Notes: generated from the sequence alone by a model not told the origin. A stretch of DNA of 64,000 nucleotides from Rheinheimera oceanensis (GCF_018831085.1 NZ_JAGPNM010000002.1:62001-126000); one strand, 5' to 3'. Counted from the stretch's first letter, positions 9,274 to 19,408 are shown. Program-made: numbers and translations.

Positions 9274-9894
9274 ATGTCTGCATTATCTTTTACCAGCCGT
9301 AAATTAGTCATAGCAGGCTGCTTACTTAGTTTAAGCACTCTGGCTGGTGCGGTAGATCTCCAGGAAAGACTGCCCGAACGCCTGAGTAAAGTTAAAGCCG
9401 GAGATCAGCAGATTGTCTTACTGGGTAAAAAAGCCGAAGTAGGAAAAAAAGCTCCCGCCTTTAAAGTCGTTGACGCTGGTTTTAAACAAACAGAGCTGAA
9501 AGACTTTAAAGGCAAAACTGTGCTGATAAGTGTAGTACCCAGTGTGGATACAGGCATTTGCTCTTTGCAAACTAAACGCTTTAACACAGAGGTAGCTAAA
9601 CTGCCTGAAGATGTTGTACTGCTAACTATTAGTACCGACCTGCCCTTTGCCCAAAAACGCTATTGCCAGCAAGAACAAATTGACAAACTGGTGGTGTTGT
9701 CTGATGCCGTATGGCGCGATTTCGGTAGTAACTATGGTTTGCTGATTAAAGATATGGGCTTGCTGACACGTACGGTACTTATTATCGACAACGAAGGCAA
9801 ACTGGTATACCAGCAAATGGTAGATGAACTGGCAAAAGAGCCTGACTATGACGCAGCGTTAAATGCGCTGCAGCAGATAATAAGCAAAAGCTGA
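9274..9894 (+). CDS. Tpx-like thiol peroxidase with an export signal
   Basis: An atypical 2-Cys peroxiredoxin of the Tpx family, which reduces hydrogen and alkyl peroxides using thioredoxin-like donors. The peroxidatic Cys C96 sits in PSVDTGICSLQTKRF and the resolving Cys C131 in FAQKRYCQQE, matching C61 and C95 of E. coli Tpx. The C-terminal QMVDELAKEPDYDAAL is also typical. Unlike the cytoplasmic E. coli protein it has an N-terminal extension reading as a signal peptide (hydrophobic LVIAGCLLSLSTLAGA, cleavage near residue 26), so it probably works in the periplasm. The C16 context GCLLSLS is not a good lipobox. GGAG lies just upstream of the start. It is divergent from the CheY-CheC gene, with no partner gene downstream. 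Confidence 0.9.
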   Translation: MSALSFTSRKLVIAGCLLSLSTLAGAVDLQERLPERLSKVKAGDQQIVLLGKKAEVGKKAPAFKVVDAGFKQTELKDFKGKTVLISVVPSVDTGICSLQTKRFNTEVAKLPEDVVLLTISTDLPFAQKRYCQQEQIDKLVVLSDAVWRDFGSNYGLLIKDMGLLTRTVLIIDNEGKLVYQQMVDELAKEPDYDAALNALQQIISKS

Positions 9895-9903
9895 CAAAGC
9901 CCC

Positions 9904-9930
9904 GGGCCGGCAGTAAAAAATGTCCGGCCC
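9904..9930 (+). terminator. Weak hairpin after the tpx-like gene
   Basis: Arms GGGCCGG and CCGGCCC with a 13-nt loop, about 10 nt after the stop. No T-run follows, so its role as a terminator is doubtful. Confidence 0.35.
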
Positions 9931-9934
9931 AAAA

Positions 9935-9961
9935 CTTGAAATTTTACTGACCGACCTTATT
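9935..9961 (+). promoter_or_regulatory. Sigma-32 (heat-shock) promoter of ibpA
   Basis: The -35 element CTTGAAA at 9935-9941 is a perfect sigma-32 match. After 13 nt, CCTTATT at 9955-9961 is a degenerate CCCATNT -10. Transcription would start near 9968, just ahead of the structured leader. Confidence 0.6.
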
Positions 9962-9968
9962 AACAGTG

Positions 9969-10076
9969 CAGGTGGCCGGATACGGCACCTGAAAGCGACC
10001 AGCCGCTATGCTGGTTAAGTTAATGCCCGTTCACCCGAAGGGCAACACAACACCTGTTTGCTAATGAGGAATTGGT
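9969..10076 (+). promoter_or_regulatory. ROSE-like RNA thermometer in the ibpA leader
   Basis: The leader folds into successive hairpins. One pairs CAGGTG (9969) with CACCTG (9986-9991), extended inside by CCG/CGG. A second pairs ACCAGC with GCTGGT (9998-10015). A weak GCCC/GGGC stem lies at 10025-10043. The last hairpin (10052-10076) pairs ACC with GGT at its base and puts UUUGCU (10057-10062) opposite the Shine-Dalgarno AGGA (10067-10070) across a 4-nt loop, leaving one G unpaired. The U(U/C)GCU:AGGA arrangement is the hallmark of ROSE elements, which hide the ribosome site at low temperature in small heat-shock genes of alpha- and gammaproteobacteria. Confidence 0.6.
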
Positions 10077-10077
10077 T

Positions 10078-10545
10078 ATGACAAATATTGATTTAACTCC
10101 GTTTTACCGCTCATTTATTGGTTTTGATCACCTGGCTAACTTGATGGATGCTGCGGCACGCAATGAAAAGCAGCCTGCTTATCCACCATACAATATCGAA
10201 GTAACCGGCGAGGATCAGTACCGTATTACCATGGCTGTTGCCGGCTTTGACGAGCAGGAACTCAGCATTGAAACTGAACACAATACTTTGCTGGTTAAAG
10301 GCCAGAAAGCCGGTAAAGACGATGGTCGCCGTTTTGTGCATCAGGGTATAGCAGAGCGTAACTTTGAGCGCAAATTCCAGTTATCTGACTACATCAAAGT
10401 TACCGGTGCCCATATGGCTAATGGCCTGTTGCATATAGAGCTGGTACGTGAAGTACCTGAAGCATTAAAACCACGCAAAATCAGCATTGGCGGCAGTACG
10501 GCACAAACGCCTACGCAATTATTAAATGCTGAAAAAGTTGCTTAA
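10078..10545 (+). CDS. ibpA: Small heat-shock protein IbpA (Hsp20)
   Basis: A small ATP-independent chaperone (155 aa) that binds unfolding proteins in aggregates and hands them to DnaK/ClpB. The alpha-crystallin domain spans about residues 35-130, with PPYNIEVTGEDQYRITMAVAGF, the highly conserved GIAERNFERKFQL and a late ANGLLHIEL. The N terminus TNIDLTPFYRSFIGFDHL matches IbpA/IbpB. The C-terminal I-x-I is seen as ISI. A TTG two codons earlier could open the frame, but the ATG at 10078 has GAGGA 7 nt before it. Regulation: a sigma-32 promoter at 9935 plus a ROSE-like leader. Only one ibp gene is present here, ending at a bidirectional terminator shared with adk. Confidence 0.96.
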   Translation: MTNIDLTPFYRSFIGFDHLANLMDAAARNEKQPAYPPYNIEVTGEDQYRITMAVAGFDEQELSIETEHNTLLVKGQKAGKDDGRRFVHQGIAERNFERKFQLSDYIKVTGAHMANGLLHIELVREVPEALKPRKISIGGSTAQTPTQLLNAEKVA

Positions 10546-10570
10546 CTGCAGCCTTGCTAACGGCACAAAA

Positions 10571-10594
10571 AAAGCCCTGATTAATCAGGGCTTT
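10571..10594. terminator. Bidirectional terminator between ibpA and adk
   Basis: A 10-bp perfect stem AAAGCCCTGA/TCAGGGCTTT with loop TTAA, flanked by A and T runs, between two convergent genes. Confidence 0.9.
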
Positions 10595-10618
10595 TTGCTG
10601 TATGGTACCGTTTGTGTA

Positions 10619-11353
<735 letters not shown>

Positions 11354-11502
11354 TCATGCCAACTGGTCCGGCTATTTCATTGGCTTTTAGTCGTACAGCT
11401 GTGTAAAGACGGCTCTCTCTGCATTTTTTCTGTTCAAACTTCAGAAAATAGCAGTTTTTCTGCCAGATACGCCCCACTTATATCGACTAAAGTTGTAATA
11501 GG

Positions 11503-13434
11503 CTAAACCCGGAACTGCGCCACTAATCCTTTTAGTTGCTCGGCCAAACCGGCCAGTGACTCACTGGCTTGTGTAGACTGCGTAACATTGTCAGCCGTTT
11601 GGTAAGCAACGTCGCTTATGCGGTGTAAATTCTTATTCAGATCGCGTGACACCGTAGTTTGTTGCTCGGTTGCACTGGCAATTTGTTGGGCGGTGTCATT
11701 AATCAGTGATACCGCACTACTAATGCAGGTTAACGCCTCTCCAGCCTTACCTGCCTGCTCGGCTGTTTTACGGGTTGCTTGCTCGCTTTTGTTAGTGGCC
11801 TGCACGGCGTTATCAGTGCCGCGTTGCAGTTTCTCAATCATTTGCTGTATTTCAGTGGTGGAATCTTTGGTGCGGCTGGCCAGCGTACGTACTTCATCGG
11901 CTACTACGGCAAAGCCCCGGCCGGTTTCACCTGCACGCGCTGCTTCAATAGCAGCATTTAATGCCAGCAGATTTGTTTGCTCAGCTATGCTTTCTATTAC
12001 CTGTAAGATACTACCGATGCGGTCGCTGTCTTGTTTCAGGTGGTTAATAATATCAGCCGCCCGGCTTACCTCCTGCGATAACAACGACAAATCCTGCACT
12101 GTTTGGCTAACGACCTGTTGCCCCTGCTGCGTTTCTTTTTCTGCCGCATCAGCAGCTCCCGCAGCCTGCTGGGTATTGCGCGAAACTTCCTCCAATGAGG
12201 CTGTCATCTGGTTCATTGCCACTGCTGAGCTGCTAATTTCGCTGTTCTGTAGTTCAATACCTTGCTGGGTTTGTTCATTAATTTGTGAGAGCTCGGTGGC
12301 CGCAGCAGCGACCTGATCAGAGTAATCACGAATTTGCAGCAACATAGTGCGCAAATTCTGCTGCATCAGATGGATAGAGGCCAGTAAACTTGAGCTGTCG
12401 CCAGCTTTAAGCTCGACATCTGCTGTAAGATCGCCATTGGCGACCTTATGTACAATATTAGCGGTGTAATCTGGCTCGCCGCCCAAAGTACGGGTAATAC
12501 TGCGCACCAGGCTGATACACACCACCACCGCAATAATCAGTACCACTGATGAAATCAGCACCAGTGTCCAGAGCATTTTCTGTACTTCGCTGAGCGCTTC
12601 CTGCTCACGGCTTTCTAATACCAGGCCCCAGCCCAACATCGGAATATAGCTGTAACTACCGATCACAGCGACTTCTGCCGCATTGCGGTATTGGCCAACA
12701 TTGCTTTGTTTTTGCCGTATCGCATCTGCCGCTACCGTTTGCAGTGCCTGCTCAGTATCGCGGATTGAGGCTGCAGGTGTAATTGCTTTGCCCTCACCGT
12801 CCAGCAGATAAACCTCGGTATAATCGTTACGGCTCAATTCATTCACTTTGGTAAACACCGTGCTTAGCTGCACCGCCCCGCGCATTACTGCAACGATCTC
12901 ATTATTAAGCCGTACAGGAATAGCAATTGTGCTAATACGGTTACCGGTAGCCCGCGATACTATCGGTTGTGAAAATGTATCTTGCCCGCTTACAGCCTGC
13001 TTAAACCAGTCACGATCTGCCACATTAAAATCATTTGCCTCAGTACTGCTAAGTAGCCTGGCCTGGCCATTGACAAAGCTTACGCCTGCCATACCTCTAC
13101 CTGCAGGCGATACCAGAAAGATCGTATCGTAATAGCCTTGGGCCTGGGCCAGTTGCAGCATCAGCGTGCTGACATCGTCCAGTTGCAATTGCTGGCTTTG
13201 TGGCAGGTTAGCCAGATAACGCATTTCATCCTGACGCGCCAGCAGCCAGTCAGTAAATGCCTCAGCATTAAGTTCGCTGGTGGTTTGTAAGGTATTCACC
13301 ACGGCACGGGTTTGTGAGTTACGGTATTCAACAAATACCAGACTGGTTAAAACCAGAATAGACACAAGCAGTAAGCTAACCATGATAACAGTAAGCCGGC
13401 TGCCAAAACCCATATTACGCCAGAAATCAAACAT
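11503..13434 (-). CDS. Methyl-accepting chemotaxis protein (dCache type)
   Basis: A transmembrane chemoreceptor, 643 aa. TM1 is about residues 12-34. A periplasmic double-Cache sensory region follows (about 35-285, with [18 protein letters not shown] and [14 protein letters not shown]). TM2 is about 290-312, then HAMP (about 312-368) and a cytoplasmic signalling coiled coil. The hairpin tip [19 protein letters not shown]...[12 protein letters not shown] is canonical and contacts CheA/CheW. The C terminus ends in [10 protein letters not shown] with no CheR/CheB-tethering pentapeptide, so methylation would depend on other receptors. The ligand is unknown; such dCache domains often bind amino acids or other small organic compounds. 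AAGGAG precedes the ATG. It interrupts the usual htpG-adk pair. Confidence 0.94.
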   Translation of the reverse strand: MFDFWRNMGFGSRLTVIMVSLLLVSILVLTSLVFVEYRNSQTRAVVNTLQTTSELNAEAFTDWLLARQDEMRYLANLPQSQQLQLDDVSTLMLQLAQAQGYYDTIFLVSPAGRGMAGVSFVNGQARLLSSTEANDFNVADRDWFKQAVSGQDTFSQPIVSRATGNRISTIAIPVRLNNEIVAVMRGAVQLSTVFTKVNELSRNDYTEVYLLDGEGKAITPAASIRDTEQALQTVAADAIRQKQSNVGQYRNAAEVAVIGSYSYIPMLGWGLVLESREQEALSEVQKMLWTLVLISSVVLIIAVVVCISLVRSITRTLGGEPDYTANIVHKVANGDLTADVELKAGDSSSLLASIHLMQQNLRTMLLQIRDYSDQVAAAATELSQINEQTQQGIELQNSEISSSAVAMNQMTASLEEVSRNTQQAAGAADAAEKETQQGQQVVSQTVQDLSLLSQEVSRAADIINHLKQDSDRIGSILQVIESIAEQTNLLALNAAIEAARAGETGRGFAVVADEVRTLASRTKDSTTEIQQMIEKLQRGTDNAVQATNKSEQATRKTAEQAGKAGEALTCISSAVSLINDTAQQIASATEQQTTVSRDLNKNLHRISDVAYQTADNVTQSTQASESLAGLAEQLKGLVAQFRV

Positions 13435-13532
13435 ACTCTGCTCCTTGCTAACTTATAGGTAAGCTGTTGAAAGTATAGAAGCAGATTAAAATATAGATAG
13501 GATAAAAGCGGAAGAAACGATGTTTGCTGATA

Positions 13533-13572
13533 AGCACCTTTGCTGCAGCCCTACGGCCGCAGCAAAGGTGCT
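13533..13572 (-). terminator. Strong hairpin downstream of htpG
   Basis: A perfect 14-bp inverted repeat (arms AGCACCTTTGCTGC and GCAGCAAAGGTGCT, 12-nt loop that can pair further as GCC/GGC), 5 nt after the htpG stop. No T-run follows on the minus strand. It may end transcription with Rho, or protect the messenger 3' end. Confidence 0.55.
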
Positions 13573-13577
13573 AGCTG

Positions 13578-15512
13578 TTACTTCGCTAAAGACAATAGCA
13601 GGGTGTTGAGCCTGGCAACAAAGGCAGCAGGATCTTTCAAATTACCACGCTCTGCCAACAACGCCTGATCCAGCAACACTTCGGCCCATTGTTTAAAGCG
13701 GTCTTCATCTTGCTCATCCGCAATACGCTTAACCAACTGATGCTCCGGATTAAGCTCAAAAATCGGCTTCACTTCCGGCACTTTCTGACCAACTGACTCC
13801 ATTAACTTGATCATCTGCGTGCTCATATCAAACTCGTCAGTTACCACACAGGCCGGGCTTTGGGTTAAACGATGGCTGACTTTTACATCTTTAACCTGCT
13901 CACCCAGAGCTGTTTTAAAGCGGCTTAGCACATCAGCAAAAGCTTTTTCGGTTTCTTGCTGTGCTTGTTTAGTTTCGTCATCATCCAGCTTGGATAAATC
14001 CAGGCCACCTTTGGCAACTGAGCGCAATTTCTTACCATCAAACTCTGTCAGATGCTGCACCAGCCACTCGTCTATGCGATCGGATAACAGTAATACTTCC
14101 AGGCCTTTTTGAAGTAATACTTCTAAGTGCGGGCTGTGCTTGGCGGCAGCAAAGCTGTCGGCAACGATATAATAGATTTCGTCCTGACCTTCTTTCATAC
14201 GGCTGACATAATCCGCCAGCGCTACATTTTGCTCGCTGCCTTCATTATGGGTAGAGGCAAAACGCAGCAGAGCGGCAATCTGCTCTTTGTTAGCCATATC
14301 TTCAGCCGGGCCCTCTTTTAACACCTGACCAAATTCAGCCCAGAATGCCTGATATTGCTCAGCATCTTTGCTCAACTTTTCCAGCATCTTCAATGCCCTG
14401 CTGCTGCAGCCTTTACGCAATGCCTGCGTTACTTTGGTGTCTTGCAGAATTTCGCGTGATACGTTCAGCGGTAAGTCGCTTGAATCCAGCACCCCTTTGA
14501 TAAAACGCAGGTAACTGGGCATAAACTGCTCAGCGTCATCCATAATAAACACGCGCTGTACATAAAGCTTCAAGCCATGGCGCGCATCGCGGTTCCACAT
14601 ATCAAACGGCGCTTTTTTCGGCACATATAGCAGGCTGGTGTAATTATTATTACCTTCAACCTTATTGTGGCTCCAACTTAACGGCTCGTTCCAGTCGTGC
14701 GAAATATGCTTGTAAAACTCCTGGTACTCTTCGTCTTTAATATCGGACTTATCTCGCGTCCATAAAGCAGTAGCTTTATTTACAGCCTGCCAGTGGCCCG
14801 GCACCGCAGCAATTTTCTCACCTTCAGCACCATCACGCTCTGGTTGTTCTTCCTGCCATAATTCAACCGGAATACTAATGTGGTCAGAATATTTGGTAAC
14901 GATACTTTCAACTTTCCAGCGGCTTAAGAACTCATCTTCGCCCTCACGCAGGTGCAGCACAATATCAGTACCGCGCGTTTCTTTACTTATCGGCGTAATA
15001 CTGTAATCACCTTCACCTGCTGATTCCCATTCAATGGCTTCAGTGGTAGCAGCACCGGCTTTGCGGGTACGCACAGTAACTTTATCCGCCACGATAAAAG
15101 CAGAATAAAATCCCACACCAAACTGGCCGATTAGCTTGGAGTCTTTACCCTGGTCGCCGGATAATTGTGAGAAAAATTCTTTAGTACCTGATTTGGCAAT
15201 AGTACCCAGATGGCTGATTACTTCCTCCTGGGTCATACCTATACCATTATCACTGACTGTTAAAGTACGGGCTTTTTCGTCTAAGCTGATGCGAACACGT
15301 AACTCGCCATCATCGCCGTACAGGCTGCTATCTGACAACGCCAGAAAACGCAGCTTGTCGGCTGCGTCAGAGGCGTTTGACACCAGCTCACGCAGAAAAA
15401 TTTCCTTATTGGAATACAGTGAATGGATCATCAACTGTAATAGCTGTTTCACTTCTGCCTGAAAGCCGTGGGTTTGCTTTTGGCCGGTTGAAGTGGCTGT
15501 GGTATCACTCAT
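13578..15512 (-). CDS. htpG: Chaperone HtpG (Hsp90)
   Basis: Bacterial Hsp90, a dimeric ATP-dependent chaperone (644 aa, slightly longer than E. coli). The N-terminal GHKL ATPase carries [10 protein letters not shown] with the catalytic Glu and the nucleotide-binding Asn, DNGIGM, and the lid segment [14 protein letters not shown]. The middle domain has [10 protein letters not shown] with the arginine that contacts ATP. The C-terminal dimerisation domain follows. A short Ser/Thr-rich N-terminal extension precedes the family core at [12 protein letters not shown] near-perfect sigma-32 promoter lies at 15586-15613, so heat induction is expected. It follows recR in the conserved dnaX-ybaB-recR-htpG block. 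Confidence 0.98.
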   Translation of the reverse strand: MSDTTATSTGQKQTHGFQAEVKQLLQLMIHSLYSNKEIFLRELVSNASDAADKLRFLALSDSSLYGDDGELRVRISLDEKARTLTVSDNGIGMTQEEVISHLGTIAKSGTKEFFSQLSGDQGKDSKLIGQFGVGFYSAFIVADKVTVRTRKAGAATTEAIEWESAGEGDYSITPISKETRGTDIVLHLREGEDEFLSRWKVESIVTKYSDHISIPVELWQEEQPERDGAEGEKIAAVPGHWQAVNKATALWTRDKSDIKDEEYQEFYKHISHDWNEPLSWSHNKVEGNNNYTSLLYVPKKAPFDMWNRDARHGLKLYVQRVFIMDDAEQFMPSYLRFIKGVLDSSDLPLNVSREILQDTKVTQALRKGCSSRALKMLEKLSKDAEQYQAFWAEFGQVLKEGPAEDMANKEQIAALLRFASTHNEGSEQNVALADYVSRMKEGQDEIYYIVADSFAAAKHSPHLEVLLQKGLEVLLLSDRIDEWLVQHLTEFDGKKLRSVAKGGLDLSKLDDDETKQAQQETEKAFADVLSRFKTALGEQVKDVKVSHRLTQSPACVVTDEFDMSTQMIKLMESVGQKVPEVKPIFELNPEHQLVKRIADEQDEDRFKQWAEVLLDQALLAERGNLKDPAAFVARLNTLLLSLAK

Positions 15513-15585
15513 TGTGGTTATCCTCGAACATCACATTTTGACAGTTATAACGCAGGCTGCAGCGGCAGCCAGACACTGACAACTA

Positions 15586-15613
15586 ATATGGGGAGAATTA
15601 ACCGGATTTCAAG
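15586..15613 (-). promoter_or_regulatory. Sigma-32 promoter of htpG
   Basis: On the minus strand CTTGAAA (15613-15607), a 14-nt spacer and CCCATAT (15592-15586) match both sigma-32 consensus boxes (CTTGAAA, CCCATNT) at every defined base, about 75 nt before the htpG start codon. Confidence 0.8.
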
Positions 15614-15628
15614 CAGGGTTATAGCAGA

Positions 15629-16231
15629 TTAAAATACTTTACGGCCACTAAAAGCATGTGACAGCGTAGTACCGTCAACAAACTCCAGCTCACCACCAAC
15701 CGGAATACCCTGGGCAATACGTGACACGCTTACCTGATACTTGTGGCATAGCTCTGCAATATAAAACGCCGTGGCATCGCCTTCTACTGTGGGATTTGTT
15801 GCCAGAATAAGCTCGGTAATGCCTCCGGCTGCTAACAGTGTACTAAGTTTATCCAACCCCAGATCCTGCGGCCCTATGCCGTCCAAAGGTGATAAATAGC
15901 CCTGCAACACAAAATAGCGGCCTTTAAACTGGCCGGTTTGCTCTATTGCCAGTTGGTCGGCAGCAGAGCCAACAACACAGATAATACCATCCAGCGCACG
16001 GGCAGGATCAGTACATATATGGCATAGCGCTGTTTCACAAAACGTGCGGCATTGCTGGCAATGCCCTACCTTTGTCATGGCGGCACTTAATGCAGCCCCT
16101 AACTGCAAACCCGCTTCGCGGTTGCGCTCCAGCAATGAAAATGCCATGCGCTGCGCAGATTTAGGCCCTACTCCGGGCAAAATGCGCAGTGCATCAATCA
16201 ACTGCTGTACCAGCGGGGTATAACGGCTCAT
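15629..16231 (-). CDS. recR: Recombination protein RecR
   Basis: RecR (200 aa) forms a ring clamp that, with RecO (and RecF), loads RecA on SSB-coated gaps in the RecF pathway. Visible are the N-terminal helix-hairpin-helix ([16 protein letters not shown]), the Cys4 zinc finger ([16 protein letters not shown], about residues 57-72) and the Toprim domain with the ICVVG and [14 protein letters not shown] motifs. The ATG overlaps the stop of ybaB by one base (TGATG), so the two are translationally coupled. It is the third gene of dnaX-ybaB-recR. Confidence 0.98.
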   Translation of the reverse strand: MSRYTPLVQQLIDALRILPGVGPKSAQRMAFSLLERNREAGLQLGAALSAAMTKVGHCQQCRTFCETALCHICTDPARALDGIICVVGSAADQLAIEQTGQFKGRYFVLQGYLSPLDGIGPQDLGLDKLSTLLAAGGITELILATNPTVEGDATAFYIAELCHKYQVSVSRIAQGIPVGGELEFVDGTTLSHAFSGRKVF

Positions 16232-16557
16232 CAGAATGGCATTTTCATACCAGGCGGTAACTGCAAGCCACCGGTGACAGCAGCCATTTTTTCTTTACTG
16301 GCTTCTTCAACACGGCGCACAGCATCGTTAATGGCTGCGGCAATTAAATCTTCCAGCATGTCTTTGTCATCCTGCATCAGGCTGTCATCAATACTGACAC
16401 GGCGCACATTATGGTTGCCCAGCATGGTTACTTTAACCAAACCGGCACCGGCTTCACCGGTTACTTCCATTGCCGCAACTTCAGCCTGCATTTTCTGCAT
16501 TTTTTCCTGCATGGCTTGCGCCTGCTTCATGATGTTGCCCATACCGCCTTTAAACAT
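16231..16557 (-). CDS. ybaB: YbaB/EbfC nucleoid-associated protein
   Basis: A small dimeric DNA-binding protein (108 aa) of the YbaB/EbfC family, conserved between dnaX and recR in most bacteria. Features: a Met/Gln/Lys-rich N-terminal helix ([19 protein letters not shown]), the strand segment [18 protein letters not shown], and the C-terminal helix [22 protein letters not shown]. It binds DNA with little specificity and may influence repair or nucleoid organisation. Its stop overlaps the recR start. A 127-nt gap separates it from dnaX and could hold a promoter, but none is obvious. Confidence 0.96.
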   Translation of the reverse strand: MFKGGMGNIMKQAQAMQEKMQKMQAEVAAMEVTGEAGAGLVKVTMLGNHNVRRVSIDDSLMQDDKDMLEDLIAAAINDAVRRVEEASKEKMAAVTGGLQLPPGMKMPF

Positions 16558-16684
16558 AATGTTGTACCTGCTGTAAAATTAAATTGAGCTAGCAGTGCAT
16601 AGGGCACTGACCTTTACCGGCGACAAGATAATAACTTCGCCGCTAAATTACAAGTTGTAAGCGCTTGACGCACTGGTTAAACCG

Positions 16685-18775
16685 CTAGTTGACTACTATT
16701 GTATCGGGTAGCAACTGTGCATCAAACAGCTGTTGCAGTTGTTGTACTTTGTCATCTTCATGCAGCAGGCGGCTAACATAACCAAACCGCTCCTGCACAA
16801 TCTTCTGCTGGATTGCTAAAGGGCTGGCTGCCACTTCAGCCTGATAGCTGATGTCAATTTCCAGCGGCTGGTTAAAACTCTGCTGCAGCACCTGCTGCAG
16901 CTTAGTACGAAAGCCCGGACTATCCAGATGTTGCTGGCTTTGCGCTACCGTTAACATAAGCTTATTGCCAGCCAACTGCATAGCTGCATTGAGCAAAAAC
17001 AGCCGGCTTAAGCCACCGGTATCCAGAGTTTCAACCCGTGCGGCCCAGGCATCTACCTGAGCGGCAAAACGAACAGAGAAATTTTGCTCGTTGATACTAC
17101 CATCAAAATTTTCCAGTGTTGGCGAAGCTGTTGCTGGGTCAGGCTTTTGGCCGTTTTGTTGTGCATCCTGTTCATACTGCTGCCATAGCGCATCTGTGGC
17201 GGCTGCATCATACTGTGGCATATCAGCATCGTCAGGCTCATCATAGTGACTATTATCAGCCGGCGGATAAACTGACCGGGTGATAGCTGCAGCAGGCTGC
17301 TCAGGTGCAGAAGTTGTTATTGTTGTACTGCCCTTTATTGGCTCAGAGCGCTGAGCCACTGCCGTATTTACCGCTTCAGGCACTTTTTGCAAGGGCGCCT
17401 GCAGGCGCTCAGACTTTTTTGCTTCAGGCGCTGCAGTTACTGCTACCCCACGACGCGCCATAATACGGGCAGTAACAGGGTCAATGCCTGTTACATCAGC
17501 AACTGCATTTTGCCCTGACGGGGTACCCGCTTGCGTTTGTGTTAGCGTTTCTGCTGCTGTAGCAGAATAGCTGGCCGTGTCTTTTATTACTTCTTCAGCT
17601 GCTGGCTGCGGCTCAGGCTTCTGTACTGTTGCTTCTGCCACTGCAACAACCGGCATTGCAGCAGTTTTAACCAGTGCGATACTTTTGCTTTGTGTCTCAG
17701 GCACAAAAGCCATAGCACGCAATAGCGCCATTTCCAGCCCGGTTAATGCATCAGGCGCATATGGCAGCTCTTTTTTTCCGCTAATAAGTAACTGGTAATA
17801 AAGCTGTACCTGGGCAGGCGCTAAAGTATCGGCCAGTTGTTGTACAAAGGCTTGCTGCGCCGAAAAACCGGCTGCGTTCTGGCTGAATTGGGTAAGTGCG
17901 GTAAGGTGCAGTATGGACAACATATCGTCCAATACCTGACTGAAGTTGCTTTGCTGTTGTACCAACGCTGCCAATTGTATTTGCAACTGCGCGGCATCCT
18001 GGGCCAAAATTGCCTGTAATAGCTGTTGCGCCCAGCTTTGATCCAGAAAACCCAGCATAGTGCGTACGATATCAAGCGTTATATTAGCGTTACTTTGTGC
18101 AATAGCTTGATCAGTAAGGCTTAACGAATCACGCAAACTGCCTTTGGCGGCCCGGGCCAGCAAGGTTAATGCGCTTTGTTCAAAGGGGATCTGCTCTTCA
18201 CCCAACACAAACGCCAGATGCTGCTCAATTTGCAGCGGGCTTAATGCCAGCAAGTTAAATTGCAAACAACGCGATAAAACAGTAACCGGCAGTTTTTGCG
18301 GATCAGTGGTTGCAAGCAAAAATTTAACATGTGGCGGTGGCTCTTCCAGCGTTTTTAGCAGTGCATTAAAGCTGTGTTTTGACAACATATGCACTTCATC
18401 TATCAGATAGACTTTAAAACGGCCACGACTGGGTGCATACTGCACGTTGTCGAGTAAATCCCGGGTATCTTCTACTTTGGTACGCGATGCGGCATCTATT
18501 TCCAGCAAATCAACAAAGTTGCCTGCATCAATTTCCTGGCAGGCCGAGCACTGGCCACAGGGCGTAGCAGTAATACCCTGTTCGCAATTTAAGCTTTTGG
18601 CAAAAATACGCGCTATGGTGGTTTTACCGACACCACGGGTGCCGGTAAATAAATAAGCATGATGCAACCGGTTAGTATTCAGGGCATTGCCTAGTGCGCT
18701 TTTAACATGCTCCTGCCCAACTAACTGGGCAAAATGTTGTGGACGCCACTTGCGTGCTAATACCTGATAACTCAT
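16685..18775 (-). CDS. dnaX: DNA polymerase III subunits tau and gamma
   Basis: Clamp-loader ATPase of the replicative polymerase. Full-length tau is 696 aa. Walker A GTRGVGKT is at 45-52, a zinc module follows (CEQGITATPCGQCSAC), then Walker B LIDEVHML and the sensor/Arg-finger region. A long Ala/Gln/Pro/Glu-rich linker covers about residues 370-560. The C-terminal domain (TLENFDGSINEQNFSVRFAA onward) holds the DnaB- and alpha-binding regions of tau. A programmed -1 frameshift signal at 17395-17422 would give a 455-aa gamma subunit. It is first in dnaX-ybaB-recR; apt lies just upstream on the same strand, 48 nt away. Confidence 0.98.
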   Translation of the reverse strand: MSYQVLARKWRPQHFAQLVGQEHVKSALGNALNTNRLHHAYLFTGTRGVGKTTIARIFAKSLNCEQGITATPCGQCSACQEIDAGNFVDLLEIDAASRTKVEDTRDLLDNVQYAPSRGRFKVYLIDEVHMLSKHSFNALLKTLEEPPPHVKFLLATTDPQKLPVTVLSRCLQFNLLALSPLQIEQHLAFVLGEEQIPFEQSALTLLARAAKGSLRDSLSLTDQAIAQSNANITLDIVRTMLGFLDQSWAQQLLQAILAQDAAQLQIQLAALVQQQSNFSQVLDDMLSILHLTALTQFSQNAAGFSAQQAFVQQLADTLAPAQVQLYYQLLISGKKELPYAPDALTGLEMALLRAMAFVPETQSKSIALVKTAAMPVVAVAEATVQKPEPQPAAEEVIKDTASYSATAAETLTQTQAGTPSGQNAVADVTGIDPVTARIMARRGVAVTAAPEAKKSERLQAPLQKVPEAVNTAVAQRSEPIKGSTTITTSAPEQPAAAITRSVYPPADNSHYDEPDDADMPQYDAAATDALWQQYEQDAQQNGQKPDPATASPTLENFDGSINEQNFSVRFAAQVDAWAARVETLDTGGLSRLFLLNAAMQLAGNKLMLTVAQSQQHLDSPGFRTKLQQVLQQSFNQPLEIDISYQAEVAASPLAIQQKIVQERFGYVSRLLHEDDKVQQLQQLFDAQLLPDTIVVN
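17395..17422 (-). promoter_or_regulatory. Programmed -1 ribosomal frameshift signal in dnaX
   Basis: In the zero frame the minus strand reads GCA AAA AAG TCT GAG, giving the slippery heptamer A AAA AAG (17420-17414), identical to that of E. coli dnaX. Slipping back one base reads GTC then TGA (17411-17409), so gamma ends after residue 454 plus one Val. Five nt after the heptamer comes the self-complementary GCGCCTGCAGGCGC (17408-17395), able to form the stimulatory hairpin at the canonical distance. No clear upstream Shine-Dalgarno-like stimulator was seen. Confidence 0.85.
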
Positions 18776-18823
18776 AACGATTGCTGATATCTTGTGGTAA
18801 TTGGGATCTTTGACAGACTAAAC

Positions 18824-19372
18824 TTATTCGCCACTATACTCAACCAGACTGAGGATATTTAATCCGGCTTGCTGCAAGCGTTTAACGCCGCCGAGTTCGG
18901 GCAACGCAATAACAAAAGCCGCGTCATCGACAATACCACCAAGCTGGCGTACCAACTTAGCTGTCGCATCAATTGTACCGCCAGTAGCCAGTAAATCGTC
19001 AACCAGTAATACTTTGTCACCCGCAGCTATAGCGTCAGCATGCAGCTCTAACGCATCTTCACCATATTCCAGTTGGTAGCTTTGCGATATGCGCTGACGT
19101 GGCAGCTTGCCTGGTTTACGCACCGGTACAAAAGAAATACCCATGGCATAAGCCAGTGGCGCACCGAAAATAAAGCCGCGTGACTCGGTACCGACAATTT
19201 TGGTAATGCCCTTATCAGCATAAAAATGACAAAAAGCGTCGATTACTTTTTTGAAACTCGGACCATCCTGCATCAGGCTGGTTACATCGCGAAATACTAT
19301 GCCCGGCTTTGGATAATCAACAACCGTTTTAATAACCTGTTTTAATTCAAGCTCTAATGCCTGTTTGTCCAT
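18824..19372 (-). CDS. apt: Adenine phosphoribosyltransferase
   Basis: Purine salvage enzyme (adenine + PRPP to AMP + PPi), 182 aa, cytoplasmic homodimer. The PRPP-binding motif [16 protein letters not shown] is near residues 120-135. Other family blocks are [15 protein letters not shown] at the N terminus and [18 protein letters not shown]. In Enterobacteria apt is next to priC/ybaN on one side and dnaX on the other. Here the dnaX side is kept, while on the other side the metallophore operon begins. Confidence 0.97.
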   Translation of the reverse strand: MDKQALELELKQVIKTVVDYPKPGIVFRDVTSLMQDGPSFKKVIDAFCHFYADKGITKIVGTESRGFIFGAPLAYAMGISFVPVRKPGKLPRQRISQSYQLEYGEDALELHADAIAAGDKVLLVDDLLATGGTIDATAKLVRQLGGIVDDAAFVIALPELGGVKRLQQAGLNILSLVEYSGE

Positions 19373-19408
19373 GTTAGAAAACCTTTTATTAAGCGCCCCA
19401 GCTGGGAC

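Noticed and set aside
11618..12316. 232-codon open frame on the plus strand
   Set aside because: Antisense shadow of the chemoreceptor signalling domain; Ser/Cys-rich composition, no ribosome site, no family resemblance.
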